Shown here: piece after piece, positions 34,155 through 42,843 of the stretch
How the letters are laid out: every line of letters begins with the position of its first letter
Position numbering within the stretch: the stretch's first letter is position 1
From: Streptomyces sp. SAI-135
Lineage (GTDB): Bacteria > Actinomycetota > Actinomycetes > Streptomycetales > Streptomycetaceae
Direction of reading: 5' to 3'
Length of the DNA: 64,000 nucleotides
NCBI RefSeq assembly: GCF_029893805.1
Contig: NZ_JARXYP010000002.1
Span: 62,001-126,000, forward strand
Notes under the pieces: model-generated
What the model was told of the DNA's origin: nothing
Database searches by the model: none
The model's input: only the letters and a program-made list of their open reading frames with translations
Made by a program: the position numbers and the translations under genes

Positions 34155-34979
34155 TCAGGGGCGGCGCGTGCCCTTCACGAACCGGCCCATGGCGGCCCCC
34201 ACCTCGGGGCGTTCCGCGGCCTCGGCGATGAACTCGGCCTCGCAGTCGAGGTGGTCGCGCAGTTCGTCGAGCCGGCCGGCCCGGACCAGCAGCTTGGCCC
34301 GCCCGAGGGCCCGCACCTGACCGGAGGCGAGGGCGCTCGCCAGCGCCCCGGCGACGGACGGCAGATCCGCGTCGTCGACGACGCGGTTGAACAGCCCCCA
34401 CTGCTCGGCCTCCACCGCGCCGAGCACCCGGTTGGTGAACACCAGGTCCAGGGCCCGGCGTTCGCCCACGAGCCGGGGCAGGAACCAGGAGGCCCCGCAG
34501 TCGGGGGTGAGGCCGAGCGCCGTGTAGGCGAGGCGCAGCTTGGCGGAGCGTGCGGCCACCGCGAGGTCGGCGCCGAGCGAGAGCCCCACGCCTCCCCCGG
34601 CGACGGCTCCCTGGATGGCGGCGACGACCGGAACGGGCAGCGCGGCCAGCCCGAGCACGGCCGCGTGCGCGGCCTCGGCGACCCGCCTGACGTATCCGCC
34701 GACGGCACTTCCCTGCGCGGCGAAGGCCCTGAGGTCGCCACCGACGCTGAAGTGCGGGCCCTCGGCACGCAGCAATACCGCGCCCACACCTGAACGGTCG
34801 GGTTCGCCCGTCCAGGTCACGAGCTGTTCGACGGCGGCCCGCAAGGCCGTGACGAAGTCCAGGTCGAAGCCGTTGCCGGAGTCCCCGCAGGCCAGGACGA
34901 GGTGGACGACGGCGCCGTCCCGCTCCAGCCGCACCGGGGCGGTGAGCGGGACGGCGGGAGCCGGGACACGGGTCGTCAT
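34155..34979 (-). CDS. Enoyl-CoA hydratase/isomerase family protein
   Basis: The protein has about 274 residues and a crotonase fold. HFSVGGDLRAFA is the first oxyanion/CoA loop, and the GAVAGGGVGLSLGADLAVAA segment forms the second oxyanion hole. The catalytic Glu position is replaced by a small or non-acidic residue in LTPDCGASWFLPRLVG (Asp before Cys), as in several crotonase branches with altered chemistry. ATG 34979 overlaps the TGA of the acyl-CoA dehydrogenase gene. As the last gene of the operon it probably hydrates or isomerises the enoyl-CoA made by that enzyme. Confidence 0.88.
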   Translation of the reverse strand: MTTRVPAPAVPLTAPVRLERDGAVVHLVLACGDSGNGFDLDFVTALRAAVEQLVTWTGEPDRSGVGAVLLRAEGPHFSVGGDLRAFAAQGSAVGGYVRRVAEAAHAAVLGLAALPVPVVAAIQGAVAGGGVGLSLGADLAVAARSAKLRLAYTALGLTPDCGASWFLPRLVGERRALDLVFTNRVLGAVEAEQWGLFNRVVDDADLPSVAGALASALASGQVRALGRAKLLVRAGRLDELRDHLDCEAEFIAEAAERPEVGAAMGRFVKGTRRP

Positions 34980-36244
34980 CGTGCGCCTCCCGCGCCCTGT
35001 GCCCGCTCCCGCTGCCGGGCGAGCTCCCGGCGGCCCAGGACCATGCGGTGCACCTCGTCGGGGCCGTCGGCGAAGCGCAGACCGCGTGCCTGCGCCCACA
35101 GCAGGGCCAGCGGCAGGTCCTGTGCCATGCCCGCCGCCCCGTGCGTCTGGATCGCACGGTCGACGACCCACTCGGCGGTCCGGGGCGCCGCGACCTTGAT
35201 GGCGGAGATCTCTGTACGGGCTTCCCGTGCCCCCACCTCGTCGATGAGCCAGGCGGCCCGCAGCACCAGCAGGCGCAGCTGGTCGATGCGCACCCTCGCC
35301 TCGGCGATCCAGGCGAGGACCTCACCGTGCTCGGCCAGCGGGCGGCCGAACGCGGTGCGCTCCTCTGCGCGGGCGCACATCAGCTCCAGTGCCCGCTCGG
35401 CCATGCCGACCAGCCGCATGCAGTGGTGGATACGCCCTGGTCCGAGCCGTGCCTGAGCCAGTCGGGCACCCTCCCCCTCCCCGCCCAGCAGATGGGTCGC
35501 GGGCACCCGGACGTTGTCGAAGACCACCTCGCCGTGGCCGCCGTGAGCGGCGTCGGTGAAGCCGAAGACAGACAGTCCGCGCACCACCCGTACGCCCTCG
35601 GTGTCTGCGGGGACGAGGAAGATGCTCTGCCGGTCGCGCGGCGGGGCGTCCGGGTCGGTGACCGCGAGGACGACGAGCAGTGCGCACTCGGGGGCGAGGG
35701 CTCCGGTGGCCCACCACTTGCGGCCGTTCAGGACGTACTCGTCGCCCTCGCGCCGCGCGGTCAGGCGCATGGTGGAGGCGTCGGAGGAGGCCACTCCCGG
35801 CTCGGTCATGCAATAGGCGGACCGGATCCGGGCGTCCAGCAGGGGCTCCAGCCAGCGCTCGCGCTGCTCGTCCGTGGCGAACATCGACAGCAGTTCCATG
35901 TTGCCGGTGTCGGGGGCCGCGCAGTTGAGCGCCTCGGGGGCGACCTGGGGACTCCAGCCGGTGATCTCGGCGAGGGGCGCGTACTGGAGGTTGGACAGGC
36001 CCGCGCCCAGGGGCGAGTGCGGCAAGAAGAGGTTCCACAGTCCGCGGTCACGCGCCTCGGCACGGAGCTCCGCCATGACGGCCGGGCGGCCCCAGCCGGT
36101 GGCGGGAGCGCCGGGCACCTCGGCGTCGTCAGGGCCGAAGTGCGGTTCTGCGAAGTGGCGTTCGGCCGGGATGACACGGCTGCGCAGGAACTCGGCGAGG
36201 TTCTCGCGGAGTTCCTCGGTGCGCTTGTCGAAGGAGAAGTCCAT
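34976..36244 (-). CDS. Acyl-CoA dehydrogenase (ACAD10/11-like)
   Basis: The protein has 422 residues. YCMTEPGVASSDASTM is the flavin-binding signature, GRKWWATGA the middle beta-domain, and IQTHGAAGMAQDLPLA the C-terminal helical signature. It starts at ATG 36244. The combination with a phosphotransferase gene immediately upstream is the gene pair that in animals is fused as ACAD10/ACAD11, and in Pseudomonas putida occurs in the lva levulinate operon, where 4-hydroxyacyl-CoA is phosphorylated and rearranged. Related activity here is inferred from that context. Confidence 0.9.
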   Translation of the reverse strand: MDFSFDKRTEELRENLAEFLRSRVIPAERHFAEPHFGPDDAEVPGAPATGWGRPAVMAELRAEARDRGLWNLFLPHSPLGAGLSNLQYAPLAEITGWSPQVAPEALNCAAPDTGNMELLSMFATDEQRERWLEPLLDARIRSAYCMTEPGVASSDASTMRLTARREGDEYVLNGRKWWATGALAPECALLVVLAVTDPDAPPRDRQSIFLVPADTEGVRVVRGLSVFGFTDAAHGGHGEVVFDNVRVPATHLLGGEGEGARLAQARLGPGRIHHCMRLVGMAERALELMCARAEERTAFGRPLAEHGEVLAWIAEARVRIDQLRLLVLRAAWLIDEVGAREARTEISAIKVAAPRTAEWVVDRAIQTHGAAGMAQDLPLALLWAQARGLRFADGPDEVHRMVLGRRELARQRERAQGAGGAR

Positions 36245-36270
36245 GGTGTTCCGTTCGGATCGGCGGCGGG

Positions 36271-37317
36271 TCAGCCGTGGAGGTGAGCGAGGCCGCGCGC
36301 GACGAGTTCGGGCACCATCGGGCCGATCGACTCGAAGCCGTCGCCGACGGTGAGTCCCTGCTGGTGGCGGAAGTGAATGCCTTCGAGGATCACGGCGAGC
36401 TTGTAGTGGGCGAACGCCATGTACCAGGGCAGGTCGTCCAGTTTCAGCCCGCTGCGTCCGGCGTAGCGGTCGGCGAGCTCCTCCCAGCGCGGGAAGGCCG
36501 GGTGCAGGCCCGGTGTCCCGGCGATGGGGTTGTCGATGCCGGCCCAGCCGATCCAGTAGAGGTGGAACAGTCCGAGGTCGGCGAGCGGGTCGCCGAGGGT
36601 GGCCATCTCCCAGTCCAGTACGGCCCGGGGGCGGACCGTGTCGGCCGGGTCGAAGATGGCGTTGTCCAGCCGGTAGTCGCCGTGCACCAGGGTGTGGCGC
36701 TGGGTCGGGGGGACCGAGGCGCCCAGCCGGTCGGCGAGTTCGGCGAGCCCTTCGACGGTCCGGCACGTCGAGTCCGCCAACTGCCGCTTCCAGCGGCCGA
36801 CCTGGCGTTCCAGATAGCCCTCGGGCCGTCCGAAGTCCGCGAGCCCGACTCCGGCCGGGTCCACGTTGTGGAGATCGGCGAGCGTGTCGACGAAGCCGTG
36901 GGCGAGGGTGCGCGCGGTCGGGGCGTCGAGGGCGGCGAGGTCGTCCTGGGTGCGCAGGACGAGCCCGTCGACCAGTTCCATGACGTAGAAGGGGGCGCCC
37001 AGCACCCCGTCGTCCTCGCAGACGGCGATCACGGGCGGCACCGGTACGTCGGTGGCGGCGAGCGCGGTGAGCACGCGCGCCTCGCGCAGCATGTCGTGGG
37101 CGGTCTTCAGGACGTGACCGAGCGGCGGCCGGCGCAGCACCCAGCGCAGCGGGCCCCAGTCGACGCGGTAGGTCAGGTTGGATCGCCCGCCGGACAGCAG
37201 GCGGACGCGCATCTCCCCGGCGGGCGGGGTCCATGGACCGGCGGTCCGGTTGAGGAACCGGGCCAGCGCGTCCCGGTCGACGCCGGGCAGGGCCGGGTTC
37301 GGGACGGGCAGGGTCAT
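36271..37317 (-). CDS. Phosphotransferase family protein (APH/ACAD10-like kinase)
   Basis: The protein has 348 residues. The kinase-like fold has a glycine-rich start with LLSGGRSNLTYRVDW, the catalytic-loop motif LVHGDYRLDNAIFD (HGD.R..N) and the DFG-like VLDWEMATLGDPLADLG. In characterised relatives (LvaA, N-terminal domain of ACAD10/11) this domain phosphorylates the 4-hydroxyl of hydroxyacyl-CoA. ATG 37317 overlaps the MaoC stop by 4 nt, and the acyl-CoA dehydrogenase follows after 26 nt. Confidence 0.88.
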   Translation of the reverse strand: MTLPVPNPALPGVDRDALARFLNRTAGPWTPPAGEMRVRLLSGGRSNLTYRVDWGPLRWVLRRPPLGHVLKTAHDMLREARVLTALAATDVPVPPVIAVCEDDGVLGAPFYVMELVDGLVLRTQDDLAALDAPTARTLAHGFVDTLADLHNVDPAGVGLADFGRPEGYLERQVGRWKRQLADSTCRTVEGLAELADRLGASVPPTQRHTLVHGDYRLDNAIFDPADTVRPRAVLDWEMATLGDPLADLGLFHLYWIGWAGIDNPIAGTPGLHPAFPRWEELADRYAGRSGLKLDDLPWYMAFAHYKLAVILEGIHFRHQQGLTVGDGFESIGPMVPELVARGLAHLHG

Positions 37318-37733
37318 CGGTCGCGGCTCCTCTCCGTACCGGGGACGGCCGGACCCAGCCGTGCGGTGCCGCGCGCCTTGACGGCTCCCTCGCTGTCGAC
37401 GACCTGCACCTCCACGTCCTCGCCGGCCGGGCGCACGGTGACGCTGAGCCGGTCGCCCACCCGGACCGGTGCCGTGAAGCGCATCCGGTAGGTCCGCACC
37501 GAGCCCGGACCCGCGACTTCTTCCAGTACCCGCCCCGCCCACGCCATGGAGAGCATGCCGTGGGCGATGACGTCGTCGAGACCCGCCCGCCGTGCCGCGT
37601 CGATGTCGATGTGCACGGGGTTGTGGTCACCGGAGGCCCCGGCGTACAGGGCGAGGTCGGTGCGGGTGACCGGTGGCAGCGTGCGGGTCAGCGGTGCCGT
37701 GACGGTCGTCGGCTCATTCCTCGTGGCGGTCAT
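37314..37733 (-). CDS. MaoC-like dehydratase (hotdog fold)
   Basis: The protein has 139 residues and a single hotdog domain. The hydratase-2 motif appears as YAGASGDHNPVHID (about residues 30-43), with the catalytic Asp and His, followed by AHGMLSMAWAG. It overlaps the preceding hotdog gene (ATGA), so the two likely form a heteromer, as in actinobacterial two-subunit (HadA/HadB-like) enoyl-CoA hydratases. It would add water to an enoyl-CoA during beta-oxidation. Confidence 0.87.
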   Translation of the reverse strand: MTATRNEPTTVTAPLTRTLPPVTRTDLALYAGASGDHNPVHIDIDAARRAGLDDVIAHGMLSMAWAGRVLEEVAGPGSVRTYRMRFTAPVRVGDRLSVTVRPAGEDVEVQVVDSEGAVKARGTARLGPAVPGTERSRDR

Positions 37734-38182
37734 CGGGCCTCGCCCTCGGTTCCGGTACGCCCGACGACGGCGAGCGTGCTGCTCAACTCGGCCACAAGCG
37801 CGCCCAGTTCATCCGTCACCCTTGTCTGCCGTACGACGAACTGGAGTGCGCCACCGTTCTTGGCGGTCACGTCGGTGATGCGCGAGACGAAGGTCAGCCG
37901 CTCTCCCGCCCAAGCGGGCCGGTGGTGGACGAACGACTGCTCGGCGTGCAGGACGGTGGCCAGGTCCACTCCGATCTCGGCCAACCAGGCCCAGGGATCA
38001 GGGCGTTCCATCTCCAGACAGAACAGGAACGTCGGCGGCACAGGCCGTTCGGCTGCCTCACCTGGGGTGCCTGTGGCATGGGCGAACTGCCGCAGTCGGC
38101 CCGCTTCCACGAGGACGGTGTGGGGAGGGTGCTCGGTGCCGATGACGGAGGGGTCGATCAGCGGGGCGGTGAGTGTGTTCAT
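37730..38182 (-). CDS. FAS1-type dehydratase-like (MaoC N-terminal) hotdog protein
   Basis: The protein has 150 residues. It resembles the non-catalytic N-terminal hotdog domain of FAS1-like dehydratases: RLRQFAHATG, PPTFLFCLE, LHAEQSFVHHRPAWAGERL. It lacks the D-x(4)-H hydratase motif, so it is the structural partner of the MaoC protein encoded next. It overlaps the thiolase gene upstream and the MaoC gene downstream by 4 nt each. Confidence 0.82.
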   Translation of the reverse strand: MNTLTAPLIDPSVIGTEHPPHTVLVEAGRLRQFAHATGTPGEAAERPVPPTFLFCLEMERPDPWAWLAEIGVDLATVLHAEQSFVHHRPAWAGERLTFVSRITDVTAKNGGALQFVVRQTRVTDELGALVAELSSTLAVVGRTGTEGEAR

Positions 38183-39363
38183 ACGGTGCTCCTCAGCAGC
38201 AGTGCGTCGCCCTGGCCGCCGCCTCCGCACAGGGCGGCGACGCCGGTTCCGCCGCCCCGGCGGCGCAGTTCGAGGACGAGGGAGAGCACGAGTCGGGCGC
38301 CGCTCATGCCCACGGGGTGGCCGAGCGCGATGGCGCCGCCGTTGACGTTGACCCGCTCGGGGTCGACGCCGAGCTCGCGGGTGGAGTGGACGACCACGCC
38401 CGCGAAGGCCTCGTTGATCTCCAGCAGGTCCAGGTCGGAGGGCTTCAGCGAACCGTCGCGGGCCAGTGCGTCGCGTACGGCGTTCGCGGGCTGCGCCAGC
38501 AGGGACGGGTCGGGACCGGCGACCGTGCCGTAGGCGCCGATCTCGGCCAGCGGTGCCAGGCCATGCCGCTCGGCGAAGTCCCGGCTGGTGACGACGAGCG
38601 CGCAGGCTCCGTCGGAGAGCTGGGAGGCCGATCCGGCGGTGATGGTGCCGTCCGGGTCGAAAGCGGGCCGCAGCCGGGCGAGGGACTCGGCCGTGGTGTC
38701 CGCCCGGATGCCCTCGTCGGCCGTGACGGTGGTGTCTCCCCGGCGGGTGGACACGGTCACCGGCACGATCTCGGCGGCGAGCCGCCCGGACTGAGCCGCC
38801 GCGGCCGCCAGGTGGTGCGAGCGGGCCGCGAACGCGTCCTGCTCCTGGCGGGAGATGCCGAGCGGTGCCTGGTAGCGATCGGTGGCCGCACCCATGGGCA
38901 CACCGTCGAGGGCGCACACCAGGGCGTCGGCGTCGAGGGCGTCCAGGACCGCAGCGGGCCCGTAGCGGTAGCCGGTGCGAGCGCCGCTCAGCAGATGCGG
39001 GGCGCGGGTCATGGATTCCATGCCCCCGCAGACCACGACGTCGTGCAGTCCGGCCGAGACCATCAGGTCGGCCATGGCGACGGCGTGCAGCCCGGACAGG
39101 CACAGCTTGTTGACCGTGGTGGCGGGCACGCTCATGGGCAGTCCCGCCGAGACGGCCGCCTGGCGGGCCGGGTTGGGGCCCACCCCGGCCTGGACGACTG
39201 TGCCCATGACCACCGCCCCGACCCGGTCGGGGGCGAGGCCCGCGCGGTCCAGCGCGCCGGCGATGGCGGCGGCGCCCAGTTCCGGCGCCGACAGACCGGT
39301 CAGGGCGCCGAGCAGTTTGCCGATCGGGGTACGTGCCCCGCCGATGAGGACGGATCCCGGCAT
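38179..39363 (-). CDS. Thiolase (acetyl-CoA C-acyltransferase)
   Basis: The protein has 394 residues. The nucleophilic Cys is in VNKLCLSGLHAV (about residue 88), GGMESMTRAP and NEAFAGVV follow, then the His in ALGHPVGMSG and the second Cys in ALCGGGGQG. All catalytic residues of degradative or biosynthetic thiolases are present. In this operon it would cleave the 3-oxoacyl-CoA. ATG 39363; 31 nt separate it from the SDR gene. Confidence 0.93.
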   Translation of the reverse strand: MPGSVLIGGARTPIGKLLGALTGLSAPELGAAAIAGALDRAGLAPDRVGAVVMGTVVQAGVGPNPARQAAVSAGLPMSVPATTVNKLCLSGLHAVAMADLMVSAGLHDVVVCGGMESMTRAPHLLSGARTGYRYGPAAVLDALDADALVCALDGVPMGAATDRYQAPLGISRQEQDAFAARSHHLAAAAAQSGRLAAEIVPVTVSTRRGDTTVTADEGIRADTTAESLARLRPAFDPDGTITAGSASQLSDGACALVVTSRDFAERHGLAPLAEIGAYGTVAGPDPSLLAQPANAVRDALARDGSLKPSDLDLLEINEAFAGVVVHSTRELGVDPERVNVNGGAIALGHPVGMSGARLVLSLVLELRRRGGGTGVAALCGGGGQGDALLLRSTV

Positions 39364-39394
39364 GGTGATGTCACTTCCTCGGTGTGTTCGCGGC

Positions 39395-40222
39395 TCAGAT
39401 CACGAGTCCGCCGCCGGCCACGACGACCTGGCCGGTGATGTAGTCGGACTCCGGGATGGTGAACAGGCAGACGGCGCCCGCGGCGTCCTCGGGCGTTCCC
39501 GCGCGCCCGAGAGGGATGCCCGCCTCCAGGGCACCGCGCAGCTCGTCGCCGATGCCGACCTTGATGTTCCGGCCGTCGACGTCGATGGTGGCGCCGCCGC
39601 CCGCGGGGGCGTCGGTGAGCCGGGTGGCGATCAGTCCGAAGGCCACCGCGTTGACGGTGACCTGATAGCGGCCCCACTCCTTGGCGAGGGTCCTGGTCAG
39701 CCCGACCACGCCGGCCTTGCCGGAGGCGTAGCCCGCTTGGCCGACGTTGCCGCCGAGCCCGGCGACCGAGCTGATGTTGACGACTTTGCGCACCCCGTGC
39801 TCGCCAGCCTCGGCGTCCCGTCGGGCGGCCTCGCGGAAGGCGCCGGTGGCCGCCCGCAGGATCCGGAAGGGGGCGCGCAGGTGGACGTCGAGCATGGCGT
39901 CGAACTGCTCGTCGGTCGTCTTGTGGATGACGGAGTCCCAGGTGTATCCGGCGTTGTTGACGATGATGTCGAGCCGTCCGTACGTGTCCTGGGCCGCCCG
40001 CACGAACCGTTCGCCGAAGTCGGGCTCGGTGACGCTGCCGGGGAAGGCGGTGGCCTCGATGCCCTCCTTGGCGAGCAGGGCGACGGTCTCCTCGGCGGGT
40101 TCCCGGTCGAGGTCGTTGACCACGAGCCGGGCCCCCTCGGAGCCGAGCTTGCGGGCGATCTCCCGGCCGATGCCGCGTCCGGCCCCGGTGACGAGCGCGA
40201 CCTTGTCCTGCAGTTTCGTCAT
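39395..40222 (-). CDS. SDR family 3-hydroxyacyl-CoA/3-oxoacyl reductase-like enzyme
   Basis: The protein has 275 residues. It has the glycine motif VTGAGRGIGREIARKLG, NNAGY, the catalytic Ser in ISSVAGLGG and YASGKAG (Y-x-x-x-K). It resembles FabG and type-10 3-hydroxyacyl-CoA dehydrogenases. In this context it would oxidise the 3-hydroxyacyl-CoA before thiolysis. It follows the E2 gene after 46 nt. Confidence 0.9.
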   Translation of the reverse strand: MTKLQDKVALVTGAGRGIGREIARKLGSEGARLVVNDLDREPAEETVALLAKEGIEATAFPGSVTEPDFGERFVRAAQDTYGRLDIIVNNAGYTWDSVIHKTTDEQFDAMLDVHLRAPFRILRAATGAFREAARRDAEAGEHGVRKVVNISSVAGLGGNVGQAGYASGKAGVVGLTRTLAKEWGRYQVTVNAVAFGLIATRLTDAPAGGGATIDVDGRNIKVGIGDELRGALEAGIPLGRAGTPEDAAGAVCLFTIPESDYITGQVVVAGGGLVI

Positions 40223-40268
40223 GACTGCCTCTCTGGATGAGGGTGGTGTGCCGGTGTCCGGCGCGAGG

Positions 40269-41756
40269 TCAGCGGTAGGCGTCGGCCGACCACTCCTGAA
40301 GGGCCCGTTGCAGCGCGATCAGGGCGCGCAGGGCGCCGGAGCCGTCCATGGCACGGTGATCGAAGGTCAGTCCGAGCCGGGCGACGGGACGTACGGCGAT
40401 GTACTCCTCGCCGTTGTCCGCGATGACCGCGACGGGTTGGCGCACGACCGCGGGCACGCCGAGCGAGGCCACCTGCGGGCGCGTGAGGATGGGGGTGGCG
40501 ATGACGCCCCCGACGCTGCCCGAGTTGCTGATCGTGATCGTCCCGCCTTCCAGGTCGGCGGACTTGAGCCGCCGCTCCCTGGCTCGCCGGGCGAGGTCGG
40601 TGATGCTCTGCGCCAGACCGTCGAGGCTGAGGCGCTGGGCGTCCCGGACGACGGGCACGTAGAGCCCGGCCTCGACGTCCACGGCCACCCCCAGGTTCAC
40701 CGTCCGCCAGCGCAGCAGGTGGGTGTCGGTGAACGTGGCGTTGATGTCCGGGTGTTCGGCGGTCACGGCGACCAGGGCCCGCGCGATGAAGGGCAAATAG
40801 CTGAGCTTGTCGTCGCCCCGGCGGGCGCGTTCGGCGTTGATCTCGGCGCGGACGGCGGTCAGCCGGGAGAAGTCCACGTCGACCTGCGCGGTGAGCTGAG
40901 GTGCCGTGCTGACCGAGGCCACCATGTGGGCGGCCGTCGCCTTGCGGACGGGGCTGAGCGGGACCTCCTCGCGGGGGAGGTCGTCGTAGCCGGGGGGAAG
41001 GGTCGTGGCGGAGGTCGTAGGCGCAGCGGGGGCCGTGGGGACGGCGGGCCGCACAGGTGAGGCGGTGTCGACCGCGGCCGTCGAGCCGCCCTTTGCGACA
41101 TACGCCCGTACGTCATCCCGGGTGACCCGCCCACCCGGGCCGGTGCCGGGCACCGCGCTCAGGTCGATCCCCGCCTCCTTGGCCATGCGCCGTACGAGCG
41201 GTGAGCCGGCAGTCGGTCCGCCCCGCTCGCCGCCGGCTCCACGGACGGCCAGGTGGCGGAAGGCGTCCCGCAGGACGAGGGACAGTCCGTCCAGATCCGG
41301 TTGCTCGACGGCCACCGGTTCCGCAGGAGCGGGGTCGGTCCGTCCGGCGGCGGCGCGCTCCGCAGGCGCGGGTCCGGTCGTCCCGGCAGGGTCGGTCGGT
41401 GCCGTGGCGGACGTCGGCACCGCGACCGGTGCCTGCGGCGCCACAGGGGTCTCCGGGGGCCCGGTGGTCTTCGCCCCCGCGTCGAGCGCCGCGGCGATCT
41501 GCGCCTCGCTGGCGTCCAACGGCGCGAACCGGGCGATCAGTTCACCGACGGGCACTTCCTGGTCGGGTGCGGCGAGGATCTGCACCAGGGTGCCCTCCTG
41601 CGGGGAGGCGACCTCGGTGTCCACCTTGTCCGTCGACACGTCGAGGAGGGGTTCGTCCACGGCCACCTTGTCGCCCGGGCTCTTGTGCCAGGCGGTGATC
41701 ACGGCCCGTTCCACCGACCCCATGTGGGGCAGGCGGACGTCGATCAGAGTCGTCAT
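40269..41756 (-). CDS. 2-oxoacid dehydrogenase E2 component (lipoyl acyltransferase)
   Basis: The protein has 495 residues: an N-terminal lipoyl domain with DVSTDKVDTEV (lipoyl-Lys 44), an Ala/Pro-rich linker, and a peripheral subunit-binding domain (SPLVRRMAKEAGIDLSAVPG...GRVTRDDVRAY). The catalytic acyltransferase domain from about residue 250 ends with FDHRAMDGSG. It transfers the acyl group from lipoate to CoA. Only one lipoyl domain is present. No E3 (dihydrolipoamide dehydrogenase) is in the operon, so a shared E3 must serve. Confidence 0.93.
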   Translation of the reverse strand: MTTLIDVRLPHMGSVERAVITAWHKSPGDKVAVDEPLLDVSTDKVDTEVASPQEGTLVQILAAPDQEVPVGELIARFAPLDASEAQIAAALDAGAKTTGPPETPVAPQAPVAVPTSATAPTDPAGTTGPAPAERAAAGRTDPAPAEPVAVEQPDLDGLSLVLRDAFRHLAVRGAGGERGGPTAGSPLVRRMAKEAGIDLSAVPGTGPGGRVTRDDVRAYVAKGGSTAAVDTASPVRPAVPTAPAAPTTSATTLPPGYDDLPREEVPLSPVRKATAAHMVASVSTAPQLTAQVDVDFSRLTAVRAEINAERARRGDDKLSYLPFIARALVAVTAEHPDINATFTDTHLLRWRTVNLGVAVDVEAGLYVPVVRDAQRLSLDGLAQSITDLARRARERRLKSADLEGGTITISNSGSVGGVIATPILTRPQVASLGVPAVVRQPVAVIADNGEEYIAVRPVARLGLTFDHRAMDGSGALRALIALQRALQEWSADAYR

Positions 41757-41784
41757 GTCAGGTCTCCGGCTGCTCGGCGGGCGG

Positions 41785-42843
41785 TCAGATGCGGGCGAGC
41801 CGACGGGCCGCCTCGGTGATGTCGGCGACGCTGGGGAAGCAGTGCTGTTCCAGGTGACGGCTGGCGGGGACCGGTGCGTCCACCGCGCCGAGCCGCATGA
41901 TCGGGGCGTCGAGGTGCCAGAAGCAGCGTTCCTGGACAGCGGCGGCGATCTCGGCTCCGGGGCCGGCGGTGCGGGGGGCCTCGTGCACGATGAGCGCGCG
42001 GTGCGTGCGCAGGACCGACGCGGTGACCGTGTCCAGGTCGAGCGGGACCAGGGTGCGCAGGTCGACGACCTCCAGGTCGACGCCCTCCCCGGCCAGCGCC
42101 TCGGCGGCCTCCAGAGCGCGCCGGGTCATGCAGCCGTACGTGATCACGGTCGCCGTGGTGCCGCGGCGCCGTACGGCTGCCTGGCCGAGGGGGATGATCT
42201 CGTCCGGGTCGGTGGAGACCGGCCCGCGGATCCAGTCGAGCTGCTTGCTCGGGTAGTACAGGACCGGGTTGGGGTCCCGTACGGCGGCCTTGAGCAGGGC
42301 CTTGGCGTCCCAGGGGTCGGAGGGGACGACGACTTTCAGGCCGGGGAAGTGCATGCCGAGCATCTCCATAGAGCCGGAGTGCTCGGGTCCCGCGCCGCCG
42401 CTCGGGCCGATGGGCATGACGATGACCGCGGGCAGTTCGAACTGGCCGCCGTGCATGTGCCGCCACTTGCCGAGCTTCTGGAAGATCTCGTCCCCGGCGA
42501 TCAGGGAGAAGTCGGCGAAGCCCATCTGCACGACGGGCCGCATCCCGGTCATCGCGGCTCCGGCCGCGCAGCCGACCATGAAGGCCTCGGTGATGCTGGT
42601 GTCCAGGACGCGTTCGTGGCCGAACTCCTCGACCATGCCGCGGGTGCCGCCGAAGAAGCCGCCCATGCGCAGGTCCTGTCCCATGCAGAACACGCTCGCG
42701 TCGCGCCGCATCTCCTCGACGAGGGCCTCGCCCTGGGCCGCCTGATAGGTCGTCACCCGGGTCTCGTCGGCCACCGGTCCGGTAGCGGGGTGGGGGTCGG
42801 TCGCCGGTCCGGTCGCGGGGCGGGGGTCGGTCGCCGTCGTCAT
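41785..42843 (-). CDS. 2-oxoacid dehydrogenase E1 component, beta subunit
   Basis: The protein has about 352 residues, with a repeat-containing Ala/Pro/Thr N-terminal tail of some 25 residues. Transketolase-like pyrimidine-binding features such as GGFFGGTRGM, TSITEAFMVGCAAGAAM and GADFS-like MGFADF are present, then the C-terminal domain with LEVVDLRTLVPLD. ATG 42843 overlaps the E1alpha stop. It works with E1alpha in thiamine-diphosphate-dependent decarboxylation of a 2-oxoacid, of branched-chain or acetoin type rather than pyruvate. Confidence 0.93.
   Translation of the reverse strand: MTTATDPRPATGPATDPHPATGPVADETRVTTYQAAQGEALVEEMRRDASVFCMGQDLRMGGFFGGTRGMVEEFGHERVLDTSITEAFMVGCAAGAAMTGMRPVVQMGFADFSLIAGDEIFQKLGKWRHMHGGQFELPAVIVMPIGPSGGAGPEHSGSMEMLGMHFPGLKVVVPSDPWDAKALLKAAVRDPNPVLYYPSKQLDWIRGPVSTDPDEIIPLGQAAVRRRGTTATVITYGCMTRRALEAAEALAGEGVDLEVVDLRTLVPLDLDTVTASVLRTHRALIVHEAPRTAGPGAEIAAAVQERCFWHLDAPIMRLGAVDAPVPASRHLEQHCFPSVADITEAARRLARI

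Noticed and set aside
34976..37630. An 884-codon minus-strand fusion of phosphotransferase and acyl-CoA dehydrogenase
   Set aside because: The upstream part is a different frame from the kinase gene and is Arg/Pro-rich; the kinase (36271-37317) and dehydrogenase (34976-36244) each have their own start and stop, so no ACAD10-like fusion is present.
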